A stretch of 64,000 nucleotides of DNA from Sipunculus nudus. Taxonomy: Eukaryota; Annelida; Sipuncula; Golfingiida; Sipunculidae. Below the pieces are notes generated by a model. It was not told where the DNA came from. It searched no databases and saw only the letters and a program-made list of their open reading frames with translations. Each line of letters opens with the position of its first letter. Positions within the stretch are counted from its first letter, which is position 1. Location of the stretch: positions 42,046,714 to 42,110,713 of the forward strand of contig CM049320.1 in the NCBI GenBank assembly GCA_026874595.1, read 5' to 3'. The position numbers were made by a program, and so were the translations under genes. Below, one piece after another: positions 21,500 to 35,010 of this stretch.

Positions 21500-23750
21500 C
21501 ACATACAGGAAAAGTGAATTTTTAGTAAATGGCTTTTATGGATCCCTTTTCAGAATACTATATCACCTTTGATCCGTATGGCGGCCATTTTGACGGCTAT
21601 ATTAGGTTTTTGATAGATGAAATGAATACATTCATGTATGTTATGTCTAAGAGTTTTCAATGATGAGAATAAGTAAGATCTAAAAATGGTTATTATTGAA
21701 AAGAAATCTTAGTTGGAATGGATATGAAACGATTTTTGTCGATGCTAGAGTGGAAATACGATAAGTTAAATAATTTCCTGGGGGGGGGGGGGGGTTAAAT
21801 ACTGAGCGATATTACCAAACATGAAAACTGGAGGGGATGTGACTGAGACGCAGTAGGCCTAACATCACCAGAAGGAATAACAAAACGGTTTAATGGTCAA
21901 AAAGCAGTACTAATAAATATTTTAAGTGGAGGTAACGCCTCCATTTTTTAAATAATTTAACTACGTATATATGTATATCTGCAGAGTTCCATTCCGGTTT
22001 CGGACTACGTGACAGAGCAGTATCACACGCTTCCTCTCATTTTATATCTGGCGTCAACCAGGCCCGGCGACTGCTGTTTATGCTATCGCCAAAAGATGGC
22101 GCCACAGACTGGTCCTCAAATTAAATTGTCTATATAATACAACAACTCCGTGGATAAATCATAGCCAAGAAAAAGCAAAATATTTGAAAATTCACGCATA
22201 TGTTGGTTGCTGCATGAGTTCAGAGTGTCTGATTATCAGAATATAGGTTTATTTACATATTCTACAATGACTTACTGCAAAATAAATTAAATATATAATT
22301 GCTATTTCTTTCATCTAATCAAACATTATGTGTTCCTTGTTCCAATTACATTTAAACAGTGGTTCATATTTAAATTCAATTCAGGACCAAACGTACGTCC
22401 TTTCATTTACAGGAAAAATGATGTAAAATTACATTTGTAAGCAATATAACAGCCACAGAATCAAATCTAATCCAACATATTCCGATGGCCTGTATAATAT
22501 ATCTGCTGCGTTTATACCTGCACCATTGCTGGATTTAGAAGCCACAGTGCATTTTGGAGAAAAGGACTGCTTTGCCCATAATCTCTAGAGTCGTTATTTT
22601 ATGGGTGTATCCTGCATAGTGTGCGAGGATCATCCCCTCTCAGTTTGCAAAGTTACCTCTGAAGATATTATATCCACTTTCAACTCGTTGTCCTTTTGCA
22701 GCTGTCATGTCAACTGACAACATATAAACTATTTCGCGTGAAAAACGTGCCTCGGGGAAAAATGTCATTTTCTGAATGGTCAAGAACATGTAGCGACGTT
22801 TAAAAAGGAGATAGCTGGCCGAAGTAAAAAGAACAGTACAGGATCCAAGTAAACATAATACATGAATCTGTATAATGAATACATGAACATAACAAGAGGA
22901 ACCCCCCCCCCCCCCACCGGAACATGATGTTATAGTAATAGTCTCTGTTGATAGAGGGAAGCACCATTAAATCCACGTGTTTAGATTTCTGAATTGGTCA
23001 ACTCAATTAATTCTCACTTACTAACATAAGCATGTATTCGTGTACACTAGTATAATCAATACTCCCTAACTTCAAAAAGAAGCAAAACAAGAAAACTAAA
23101 CAAACAAACAAATAATTTGTCAATTTAATTTATACCCCAGATGTGTCTGGACATGTCCCTGTTTTTAAATTACTTGCAAGCTTACATAAAAAAAATAATT
23201 AAAACCACATATTGGCACAGGTTTATTGTACATAAAAAAGCAAAATTTAAGCACAAGGTTGATCTTAAGTCTCAGTAGATCTCAACAATACAGTTAAAAA
23301 TAAACATGACCATCATACACTTATTGCTTACCTCATATATGGTTTAACTGTCGCAGTCTCCTAAATTAAAAAGAAGCGAAAAAAAGCACCCCCTGAACCC
23401 GTAAAGTGGTTTTATCCTTAAATGGTGAATAGCATTTGGCTAGAGGTCACTCACTTATCACATTAGGGAGGGATTTCTATATGGAAAATTTTAAAAATCA
23501 GTCCAGGAGTTGTTTGTATAGTTCGTATATGTAATCCTCGTGCTTTCTCCAGTATTCTTAACGTCAGAACTTCAGTGACAGTCTATTTTTCTACTTGACT
23601 CGGTATGGACCAGGCCTGATTTCTCGAATTCTATAGCCTCCAAGTCCGAGTACAAGACTGAGTCCCTGAAAAACGTAAACTCCTGTCTGGACGCGAGTCC
23701 GCACTCAACTTCTCATGAGACAGAGTAACAGCACTCACTCTCCGCCATGA
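21500..23750. other. No gene seen; G15 and C14 tracts
   Basis: G15 at 21780-21794 and C14 at 22902-22915. The rest is AT-rich without coding signals. Confidence 0.5.
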
Positions 23751-24030
23751 GGGCATGCGCTCATGCTGGTTTGTGTGTGTGTCTGTACGTGGGTTTGTGT
23801 GTGCGTGGGTCTGGGTTTTTTTCACAACATAACTCGCCGCATCATGTACGGAATCTCATGAAATTATAAGAGCATTTCGGGAATAGGCCTAGGAAGAACC
23901 GATTAGATTTTTGTGCGCATCCATTATCTCCGGTTTTTGGAGCGTCATTAAGGAATATTCACAAATGTACGGTCACTTATGCACGAATGAACCTGGGAAT
24001 ATGGGCAAAAAAATAAGTGAATGTAAACAA
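23750..24030 (-). repeat. Inverted, diverged fragment of repeat family A (A3)
   Basis: The reverse complement of about 29920-30165 (and of the matching part of A2) aligns here: GT-rich start, TTCACAACATAACTC, GGAATCTCATGAAAT, AAGGAATATTCxCAA, GTCACTTATxxACGAATG, then ACCTGGxAATATGGGC. Identity is moderate. It shows that family A is dispersed in both orientations. Confidence 0.7.
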
Positions 24031-25374
24031 GATCTAGCCCCTTGTGCCGCGCAATGAGGCCTTTTGCCACCTGTTCACGTCACTGTCGAGCGCCGACATC
24101 CTCATGATGACGGTGTCAAATGTGTTCGCAGAGCGTTTATGAAACTAGTGATCTTAGGTGTGCTCATAGGTTCTGAGGTGATTTGATGCACTTCCGCTTA
24201 GTGAGGATTCCGCGTAAACCCATGTATCCATTACAGGCGGAGGCATGTATCCATTATAATGCAGATTTCTAGATATGGTCATGTTTTTGTCCTTCATTCT
24301 CCATCTTAATATATATCTTATCCTGGGCAAGAGGACAATATAATAGGGAGAAATATACTTAACTTCAGGAAGCAAGTTTGAGTAACAGTAAATCTAAAGT
24401 AACCATGCTGAAAGTAATATACTGGACTATAAAAAATTCAGATTAAAAACAATACTAAAAACGAAAACTGCGTAGATAAGATACTTCTTCATACAAAAGA
24501 TCACCTAATTAACTAACACTGCATAATACAGTCTAGGATATATGTTAACGTGTAGTTGACCCCTATTTGTGCAGTAGTAAATGGAAATATGCATTTTTAA
24601 ACTGCATTTGTATAGTTTTAAATGTTAACGTTTTGTTTTGGTCACAGAATGAAAAACCACTTTTATGCCTCGATGGGTAAATATTTGAATTTTATCGATC
24701 ACTGACATGAAGGCTTTATATTAACTTGCTGTTGAGTGAGTTTTTTAACAATGCTCTGTTTCGGTAATCATTTTATACTAGCTGCACCCGTGGAAATCCC
24801 CAAAAATATCGACATTGAAAGAAAAATTATTCTATTCCAGAAATCTCACCCAAAAAAATGGGAAGAGACGTGAGGTATATACAAGATGTACGAATTTTTA
24901 AGTGAGAAGTTTTTTTCCGATAAACAACATAGGTCCGACAGCTTCATTGCTTTGGAAATATCGTAGATTTAACGATTGTATACAGAAGCACTCTACCGTA
25001 AAATTATGTGAAAGATGTTTTGTATTATTTAAAACCCAGGCGACATCGTGAAACACGATGTTTATTCAGTGTAGTCAGTTGATGGTAGTCTAAGGCATGT
25101 TAAGGCGTGTTATCAGACACATGCGTTATTTATATACACATGCATATGTCGTTGAAGTCTCTTGTACGTGAAACGTATAGCTGCCAATATGGAAAAGATA
25201 AGCCCAGAAAAATATATTCCAACAGTATTAAATTTTTTGTTTAAGTACTGTAAATTGTCATGGAATAAGCAGGTCTGATGCAGGTTGATATATTTCGATG
25301 AAGCATTTAGCAAAGAAACCACTTCAGCCTTGGTTCGTTGCATCGTCTTTCAGCAAACTAACGCAAAATGTAAT

Positions 25375-26700
25375 ATACGATTTTGCTGAAAATATGTAGA
25401 GGAGTAGAGTAAAACTGCATACTAATCCATAACATTTTTTTGAGGTTATCGGAATCACCGTAATATATTTTTTCTTTAGTGCCATCATCACAATTCCTTA
25501 AAGAAAGAATTTTTCCCTGAGCATGCAGTTTTTATGCAGTTGTTCTGCCACTCGTGAATCCGTGCTTCTGAACCCTGACAATGTTTTACACGAAACGTGC
25601 ACGTATGACAAACGACTGATTACTAGATTATGGCGGGGATTCAAAGTCCCCAAGAGACTGAGGACCCTAAGAAGTGCAATCCCCCCCCCCTCCCAGGCTT
25701 CCTTTTGAAAAAACCATAAATCGACCGAACCTTTAAAAACATGGTTATCATGGAAAGATACTTCTTAATGTATAAAAATAAACATACCTGTTAACCTATA
25801 TATAAAACGGTGATCGTGTAAAGGGTTTTAGCTCTTGTGTCCACTCAGCGGAAAAGTGCTCCCTATTAAAAGATTCACGTCGACTTGTGTTCCGCGCTTG
25901 AATCTGGAATCTTTGCTTCCTTTTGACAGACTAACATTCCTTAAACGGCGATATAATGGAAAGGGCGTTCAGTGGGGATAACGGGTCGCCTCCTAAAAAA
26001 AGCGTGACAGGCGAAAAATATTTTGCTGAACATTTGTAGAGGTTTTGGGTAAAGACATATCAATAGTCCATTTAATTTTGGAGGTAATACGAAATACCAC
26101 AATATATATTTTCTTATAAACCATTATGACAAAGGGCCAATCTTTTGTTCCCGTATGGAAGCCACCCATTCGTATTTATTTGTTCTGCCACTCGCAAGGT
26201 GAACAAATATATGTGAACCCTTCCCCCCATCCCCAACCCATCCCTAGACCCCCACCCCCACCCTACCCGAATGATAATTAAGTTGTGGGGCTTTTTTTAA
26301 ATTTCATAAAACACATGACTTGGCCGAACTTTTAAGACTATGGTGATCATGGAAAGATATTTTTGAATGTATAAAAATCAACATACCTGCAACCCATAAA
26401 AAAATTGTCAAACGGTGGTCCCATCACTGGACTCAGTGCCCAGTGCTGACCAAACTGAAAAGCCCTCGCATTGAAAGCGGAGTCATGTGGTCTTTGGATT
26501 AAAAACCTTTACTTCCTTTGAGAGAGAAAATTCCGTTATATGGGGGATCAATGGGGATTATAGTTGACCCGCGTGATCGCGTATTGCACAGAAATGCCTG
26601 TTGGGCAGGACATGCGCGCTGGCCACGGTCTTAACAGGCTAGTGAAAATCCCCGTGGGGCCTCGTGAAAAAGCGTCACAGGCGTGGAGGACCTTGCAGCA
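25375..26700 (+). repeat. Diverged tandem duplication, ~640 bp unit
   Basis: Shared landmarks in order: TTTTGCTGAA (25381/26021), TTGTTCTGCCACTCG (25539/26179), an ATGGAAAGATA phrase (25750/26348), ACATACCTG (25782/26380), and AAAAGCGTxACAGGCG (about 25998/26669). Two old copies lie side by side. No coding content recognised. Confidence 0.65.
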
Positions 26701-27424
26701 CAAAAGAAATAAGGGCAAATAGGAGAAATATTAAAATTATTAATTGATCAGCTTAATAGGCATAATACCGCAAAATAAAACTAACTTGATCTGTAAGAGC
26801 ACACCACCGTTACGTATGCCGAATTTGAAAAGTCAAATCAGAACGGAAGCAGGTGAAGTGGTCTAGAAAAAACAACTCCGTATTAATTATATAGAGCTAC
26901 GTTGTCATATTGTCATTAATAATTCAATGATAATATGAATATTACATTAATCAATAAAAACAAAGAGAAAATTGACTTCAATTTAGAATTTGACTGAAAG
27001 ATTATAGTCAGAGGCATATGTCCCACTGTGATAACCTGCTACATAATTACAGGCAAACACATTCAGCTTATGATTTACTTTACTACATCAAAATTTTTGG
27101 TAACAGTGACCTACATGTCAGTGTTCCTTAAAATACATCCTGTAACACACGATGAAAGGTAAGTCCGTGAGTAAAAGGCCACCAAATAAAGTGATATATA
27201 GAAGGAACAGGATATTAAGTTATAACAGACCTCCCCCGGGTAACGGCATCGACTATTTACTAGGTCTTCTCACGCTAAGATATGCGGTGATTTACCAATT
27301 AACGTCGTACAGAGTATGAGTAAATTGCAAATTGGGTATTGATCGGGCTACGTCCTTACACAATGCGATATTTCCCGTGACTGCATGCAACTAGTTTCTT
27401 CAGGTTATTGCTAGTTATATAATT

Positions 27425-27468
<44 letters not shown>

Positions 27469-28670
27469 GAGAGAGTGAAAGAAGAGGGATGGAGAATACG
27501 GCCTATGTGATTAAGAAAAAGAGGCATTGAAATAAGAACTGAAAGATGATATATTAACTGACAGATTCTGATTTGATAATCATTTTTTGTTCAAATAAAA
27601 CATGGAGACATAATTTTTGGAGCTTTGAAATAAGGATCATAAATGACCCATAACTAAAGAGCTTTAAAAGCACATATTTCCTTGCATATAATACCAAAGC
27701 AGGATAATTACCTTTCATTTTCTACTTTTATAGCTAAATAATATGTATTTATCTATGTATTACAGGACCCTTCTGTAAACAGAATTTTATCCTGATAAAG
27801 GCTACCCTGAAAGATGTTGTAATGAAACTTCCTTTAGGCACTTATGTATGGACTTGATCAAAGCTAAAAAGCAAAACATTTGTGAAAATGTCATCTGTGC
27901 GTCACCAAGCAGTGCTAGTTAACATAACTTTCTCGGCCACAATATTTGTAACTTGATTAAAACCGAGGCTGAAATTCTACCCTAAAATTCAACCTCAGCG
28001 TCCCATGACAATTTAATATTATTACAGTGTGGAACTGAAATGAATGAATAAGGACGAAATCAGATTGTCACTTTATCTTGTTTCAGGTCATTAGAGAGCC
28101 CACGTTCTCTTGCATCGCTATATTTGTTAGAAAGCAATCTCTGTGCAAAAGGTCTGGAGCTGGAGATTGGTCTAGAGATTGGGACTCAAGGGATACAAAA
28201 ATTACTTTTTATCAATCAGGATACTTCACGTTTACACTATAACTATCTCTAGCAGGTTTTCCTTTTCTGGATCTGCATGAATGTGTTCCAGTGAACATTA
28301 TCAGCCACGGTGCATGCATTCCAATGTGGACAGGGGATGGATCTCCCGGCTTAACCAATGAGAGACGGATTGTACGACGTATTGTACGACGACTCCCCCC
28401 GCCCTACCCACCCACCCAACACACACTTTAAAGCAAGGGGAATGGTCCATGTAATCACCCCTCCCCTCGATACTGTTAGAATAATATTAATATATTGAAC
28501 ATATTAATATTTAGAAAAACAGATTTTGGTCCCATTTCTGAATTTACTATGAAAATCATATATCTAAACCTGGTTTAAAATTAACATATACTTGAAACAT
28601 AATACCTTATTTTTTTAATGTTATACTTAATTGATATATATTTGAAATGTGTCACACAGACAATGAAAGT

Positions 28671-28701
<31 letters not shown>

Positions 28702-29290
28702 TTCAGTCCCAACTTTGATTACTCTACCATACCTTCGAGTCATCCCCCGAACCTTAATGATAAATTGACGGCATTGCTCGTTTCTACTATATTCCCGCAA
28801 GAAAAACTGCAGAACGTATTATATGCCTAACTTATGACTCAGACCTGGAATAATTCGAATGTTTGTATATATAGTCAATATTTGTGGTCATGAGTTGACA
28901 TTTCTACACAAGTTACTGTCATACTGCCGGTGTCCGTCTAAGCCATGGAACATGACAAAGTCAAAAGGTACCGAGGAAGCTCAAATTCATGAATGAAAGT
29001 TAACATCCGCTGAGTGGAGTATTTAGATGGCTAAAATCTGGAATTTACCCAGTTTTAGTTTTCTTAATTGTGCCATATACGAGTTGTTTTATAGCAAGAT
29101 TCCTCATTGGCAATAAGTTATATTTTACCTTATTTTATCTCTTTCTAGATCTTATTATTTGGCAAAAACGTAAATATATATTTATCGGACGCTCTAACCA
29201 TTTATCACTTTCAGATATATGAAATATTTTTTTTGACAAAAAGTGCCTCCTGAATTCAACTAACCGGCATCTGACTATATAACCTTACAT
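26700..29290. other. No gene seen; GA and TA microsatellites
   Basis: (GA)n lies at 27427-27475 and (TA)n at 28672-28700. Nothing else supported. Confidence 0.5.
27427..27475 (+). repeat. (GA)n microsatellite
   Basis: Nearly pure GA run with a single GG interruption. Confidence 0.9.
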
Positions 29291-29295
29291 AACAG

Positions 29296-29520
29296 AGAGC
29301 TCGCAGATGACGTATCGGCGTACTCCGTGACACCTATGACAAACATCGAGCACTCCTCTGACAGAGTTGAGAAAGAAACAGAGAGACTGATGGGGAAGCG
29401 GCAGTTGACTCCGCGTGACTGCACACACCCCAGGTTTATCCCGGTACAGTGTTGACAGACGTCGGACGCTTGTTGTTTCGCCAACTCCACGACGCTGATC
29501 TCCGAGTATGACCTGAATCA
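29296..29520 (+). pseudogene. Degenerate exon resembling a thyroglobulin type-1 domain
   Basis: After an acceptor-like CCTTACATAACAG the frame reads HSSDRVEKETERLMGKRQLT, PRDC, FIPVQC, then TGA at 29453-29455, then QTSDACCFANSTTLISEYDL. The pattern (polar helix, xPxC, F/YxPVQC, about 7 residues, C-W-C-V, then a short strand) is that of a thyroglobulin type-1 repeat, but the CWCV core is damaged and a stop interrupts it. The 3' part of the exon (from 29489) is also the first part of repeat A1, and A2 begins at the same base. The identification is tentative. Confidence 0.35.
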
Positions 29521-30276
29521 ATTAAGCCCCATTCATTATGAGTTATTACTATCTGTTTCTGTTTATTATACATTGAATCAATAATCATTACTCATGCTAT
29601 CAGTTCAGCGAACAGAAGGGATACAGACAAGGTTCCACGGTTCAGACAAACAATGAGTTCGACCCTAGGTTTATATATACATCGTCAAAATACTGCACTG
29701 AAACACCGCATCATACTAATTAGATTTATTTGTTTCTGAAGAAAACGGTAGATGGATATTATGCATTTCAGGTAGAATACCGGGGGTTGTGCTTCTCGAG
29801 CATTTCTCTGTTATATGCTGAAAATTCCACAATGCTTTTACATCTATAAAACTAGGAATCAGCACTCTATGAAATGCAAGCTTCCACCATGCTACCTAAA
29901 ATGTGTTTTCCTTCACTTATTCGGCCCATATTTCCAGGTCCATTCGTAAATAAGTGACTATACACTTGCGAATATTCCTTATGAAGTTCCTGATTGCGGA
30001 TGTACCAGAACCACATCACAATTTAATCGATCCTTCATTGGCCCATTCATGAAACGACCTAAATATTTCATAAGATTCCGTTCAAGATTACGTGAGTTAT
30101 GTTGTGAACAAATACACACTCAAACGCACACACACACGCACTGGGATGAACGCATACTCTCCAGCCAATAACTGTAAAACCTAGATACTTGTATTTAACA
30201 ACAGTTGGCATCGCAAGTCCGAATCCTTGACGGATAAAAGTCTTACGACATATTTGTAACACATTTTTATTTCAAA

Positions 30277-30442
30277 ATATTTTACAATATTTGCAGGCCA
30301 AATACCTGGTAACTAATTTTTCTGAACTTTTATCGTTGGTGAGGGAGGCGATTTGGAACCCTGCTTGCTGGAAATCAACGTCATCGGCTCGAGCACCGAC
30401 TCAACTTTTTCGTATCGTTTCGTAAATCTGTATATATATATA

Positions 30443-30515
<73 letters not shown>
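30277..30515 (+). mobile_element. Microsatellite-bearing B fragment inserted in A1
   Basis: GCAGGCCAAATACCTGGTAA to TTTCGTAAATCTGTATA, followed by a long (TA)n run with one TTT interruption. It is absent from A2 at this place. About 50 bp of A sequence (from TCCTTGACGGATAAAAGTC) occurs on both sides, at 30223-30276 and 30522-30578, so the insertion came with a duplication of the flank. Confidence 0.7.
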
Positions 30516-30516
<1 letters not shown>

Positions 30517-33500
30517 TCAGAATCCTTGACGGATAAAAGTCTTACGACATATTTGTGTCACACTTTATTTCAAATACGGAAGTAAATCAGTATCAGGTAA
30601 TGCAGTCAGTATAATACTAGATGAATGATTTTATTGTATACTAGCTGATATACTCGGAAACCGGGGGTTTTACGCCTTTGGGGGGGGGGGGGGGGTCAGT
30701 GTAGGGACGAGGTAAGGAATAAAAGATTTCATAAACGTTATACGAAGAGAAGTATTGTAAACTGGTTGGTGGGTAAATCGTCAATATCAGATCCAGAGGG
30801 ATACAGATGTCCAGATTTTGTTTGATAGCAATGTATGAAGTGCAACTGAAAAATATATAGTGTAGAGGGAAGGAGAGCCTATAGTTAAAGCGCTGTGTAA
30901 AGAGCGTACTGTTTGTTATGACCTCGTATCCTGAATTGCAACACCAGAGGGGAGCACTGTATTTTTGTCCAATCAGATGAGACCTAGCTTGCGCTGGAAG
31001 ACACGGCCAAGCGAGGAATACACGGAGCCTAGCATGTTCATTTCGTTTTGAGTGACAGCTCATCGTCTCGGTAATGGTCTGAACAGGCCACAGGCTCGGA
31101 GAGAATTTCCGCAGACATAGTTTGCTTAGGGCCTTGGGCACATAGGATGCCCGGTCGGTGAGCTGTAATTCAAACGAAACGTAACAACAAAGGCTGCGTG
31201 CACACCTCGCTGGCTGGTTTCAGTTCTGCAGACAACAGATACATGACTACGCTAACACAGTCATACTGTCAGAATCGAATCGGTCGATGATGCGAGAATG
31301 CAGAGGAAGCAATTAAAATTCGACCGTTAACTTTATTCAAACGGTGCTTGAAGCGCAGCTATGGGCGGAGCCAGGATGCCTGTCGATTGTTTGTTTATTG
31401 GCATCTGGTTGGCTGCTTGTCACATCATACGCACGTGTTTTTCAGCGGACAACGAACCGCCGTCTGGTGTCTAAATATATCATAAACGGTCAAAGCTGGC
31501 AGCGTGAAAATCAGTTGCTTCTTTAGAAGCGTAAGATTTCCGCTGCCTCGGGAAAGTAGGTGATAGCAGACACGTAATTTAGAAACCACTCAAAAATCAC
31601 TCCAAATGATGTGTTTATTAAAATGAACCAAAACTAGTGGCGGATCCAGATGTCCCCTGCTATATAGAGAATATTTTAAGTATGTAAAGTAATGAAGGAA
31701 TTTTGAAACATCCTTCTAAAAAATATGAGGAAATTCTGTTCTCTTAAATATATTTGCATAACGTAGTCAAACTTTACGTGTGGCGTGCTAAAATATTTCT
31801 AGTTCTCGTTAATTTGGATATTAACTTGAAAGTCCAAACATTGAATAATTTATAACATGTTGATATCTATACGGTGCAAATGTCCACTTACATTTATAAC
31901 TTGCAAAATATCATACTTTAAATGCAATGCTTTTGGTAGCATAATTGATATGTTCAAGTCGCATTTTAAATCTGCGTTAAACAGAGTGTAAAACCGGCTT
32001 CTGTGGTCTAAGCAGCCCCCCTGGACTCAACAGAGTACAGGTGGTGAGAGATCTAGTATTAGCCGAGGTGCCGTGAAATTTTCCACAGCCCCAGCTGAGC
32101 TCTGTAGGCTAATGGGAAGGCGAAATGGGGGGGGGGGGGGGAGGCGAAATGGGGGGGGGGGGGGGGGGTTCTCAGTGTTTTGACCAAACAGAGTGTAATA
32201 ACGGAAAGACTCCCTATCTAAATCACAGGGCTGATCATTAGTTAACTCAACTTATGAAATATATTGTTATCAATTGTGGGTAAATTAATAATTTAATTGC
32301 TAGGGAATAAAATAATAAAAATAAAAATGAAAAATTATTAATAATAACTGCGAAAAGAAATGGATAAAATGAGAGATGTTAGAGCTCAACCGGGGCCCCC
32401 TCTGGATCAGTGGTTTCAGGGCCACAGGTCTAGAAAACGGGGGGGGGGGGGGGTAGCTAAGTCCATTAAAAACGTTTGCGGGGCCTGAAAGGATGCCCCC
32501 GCCCCCGCCCGGATCCGCTTCTACGATTGTTGTTGCTGACATTTTCGGCGGTAAGCTCTCCACTTTGGTCGGAAAACACGCAACATGATGTGTACATTAA
32601 GAATTATTTATTCTCATATCGACCTTGTCACTGTGGGGACGATAAACTTAAAAATGAGGTATGGCAAAGTGTCATACGCAATGCGGTTACAGAATACATT
32701 GAGGACAAAGGTAGAGCGAATTCCTTTTATAAGTTTTAGATAATCTGCAGTCTTGTCGGTGACTGAGAGCTTTGTCATTTTGATCTATTAGCGAATTTGA
32801 CGGTATGTAGAGAGAACCCCAACTCCAAGCTTATCGCTGCTTGAACTATTTACTTTTTGTTCATATATTTTCACAAACGCAGATACCATCATGATGATCA
32901 TTGATGCCTATATAACATCTGTGTTCAATTAACATGTGTGTCGCTATGAAGGCGAGTATGTCTGATTAACCAAAACGTAATGAGAACGATCAGAAATGAA
33001 AATGCTAAACGGCTTACGTAAATGTCATGCCTTTATACATGTCAGCAATTTAATGTGGGCGTCCATCATGTTATCGGTGAGATCAGTCACTGTCTTGTTA
33101 AACCGGTTCCCCTGTATCTGGACACAGTGTAGACAAATGTACTAGTTATTCACGGGATCAGTTATAACCATAGATGGGATACACATCATGACTTCACGTG
33201 TTACAGTTTTAACCTATACTTACACACTAACCATGAAACCGGCCTTTAAAAAATAAAATGATGGGGCCTGCGAGTCATGACACCAGTCATAACTGAACAG
33301 TCGCTTTAAGGATGGAATCAAAATTTTGACGGAGTGGTATTATTTCAAATCTTTTCTTTTGCGCAGCACCAGTTTTCTTGAGCTAGTTTCAACAGCTGCC
33401 ATGGCGCTATCCAAGACTATTTCTCAAAGGGCGTTTTTTTAATGTGATATTTGAGTATTTATATGGAAGAAAGCCTAAACTAAAAACCGATCACAATCTC

Positions 33501-33767
33501 ATGGGTTGTTCTGTCACACCAACTTCTACAGCAGTTAAATAACGACATTTGGGTGGTAATTTACTGCTACCTAAAGACCCATCCACCAAAAATGTTTCGT
33601 TCTGTGCATATATTTAGGGTTCTTTAGTTAGTGTTTTCGATACGTGTTCATGTCACATAACATGCAGTTAAACCACTTCACGTCCGCCGACATATATGTT
33701 CACATATATACTTTTAAACATCATAGACGTGTACTTTGATGTTCCTCTGAAATATGTATTTAATGTT

Positions 33768-33892
33768 ACATTAATCCCTTGGCGGGTCTGCAGGGTGACC
33801 GTTTCTGCACGGCCTGGAATATTTGCTGTCCCGTGGGATATAAATGTTTGATGAATGTCACAGCTTTGCCGGCCAGCATATTCCACTTGCCT
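33768..33892 (-). other. Conserved open segment within A1
   Basis: The minus strand reads KWNMLAGKAVTFIKHLYPTG and continues QQIFQ..QKRSPC. The matching part of A2 (about 43900-44012) keeps the same frame open with few residue changes. It could be a remnant of a transposon protein. HLYPxGxxxFQ..xxPC loosely recalls the region near the second aspartate of Tc1/mariner transposases, but that aspartate is absent. Confidence 0.25.
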
Positions 33893-33949
33893 TTATTTTA
33901 TTAGCATATTGTTAATACTGTACAATTTATTGTTATACAGCGGATCATA

Positions 33950-35010
33950 AAACCTTCATGTTCTGATGAAACAGGATGATCTCATTGAAAAGAGACTCCA
34001 TATGACCGAATTAGATAAATTGTGCCGTTTCTATATAATATTCCGTTTATTATCTAATCCTCGGATTGGAGGGGGCGCAGACCCTTACAATTGTACTTAG
34101 GTGCACTAAATGTGGCATCACGACCAAACCTCTAAAGGAGCGGGGCCGGTTATCTCCGGGGAAGAAAAAAATAATCACAGGACAGATTTTAAATATATCA
34201 AGAGAGTAATAAAGTGGAGTTTTACACTTATGTTCGGTGTTTCACAAAACCGTGCGGTTCATACGAACAATCTGCCAGCATAACTCTTTCTAATCTTTTG
34301 CCATGAAAAAAGCGAATGTTTGTTTTTTTAAGATGTAACTCGCATCTGTTGTCGAACCTGATCATCTATAGACTGGTCCCTTCTCTATTCCTCGAAATCG
34401 CAGGAAGAATCAACTCCTCAGATTCATAAGTCACATGTTTCCCTGGTGCAACATTAAACTAGGAAACAAGAAAAGTGGAACGATCCAGGCAGTAGCGAGT
34501 ACTCCCGGAGTATGTTCTTTTCTCACTTTGATTTTATAACATTACTATTTATCTTTTATTCCTTTCTTTCGAAACATGAGGAGTGACCATGTACAGCTAG
34601 CTCCACCTGCAGGACGGGATTGGTGATTGTTGGATGAATAATAAAAAGTTTACCTGTAGTAATAGAAGGCATCACCATAATATCGTGCGACAGCCGGGAG
34701 TTTATCAGGAATAACTACACACACCGAAAAGGCCAGGAGAATATAGATATCACTCCACGATTTTATCAGATAGAGGATAATAATCTATTCGTATATATTT
34801 CAAAATTCATACTTTAAAATCCATACTGGAGAAGACTGACTTTATGATGCAGTGTAGAATAGTTTGACCTAATATTTGATGCTCAGTTTTCGAGAAATTT
34901 GCATTTTCGACGGTCTCGAAGGGCATGAAGTATAAAACACGTCATAACCTGTATAAGGACGTCACGCATCCCGCTGACTGTCACCTGTGACAACTATTAA
35001 TACAGTTATT
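33950..35010. other. No feature recognised
   Basis: AT-rich, short frames only. Confidence 0.5.

Larger units (their letters stand above)
29489..33946 (+). repeat. Repeat family A, copy A1 (interrupted)
   Basis: Matches A2 (41275-44065) in four collinear blocks: 29489-30276, 30516-30880, 31560-31940 and 32990-33946. Extra material in A1: a microsatellite-bearing B fragment (30277-30515), 30885-31560, and 31940-32990 with three G15-18 tracts. The shared parts are clearly homologous, but small indels and substitutions are scattered throughout. No intact ORF. Probably a large non-autonomous transposon or segmental duplicate. Confidence 0.85.

Noticed and set aside
33768-33892. Firm call of a Tc1/mariner transposase remnant
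   Set aside because: Only a loose likeness and the catalytic aspartate is missing; kept as an unresolved segment.
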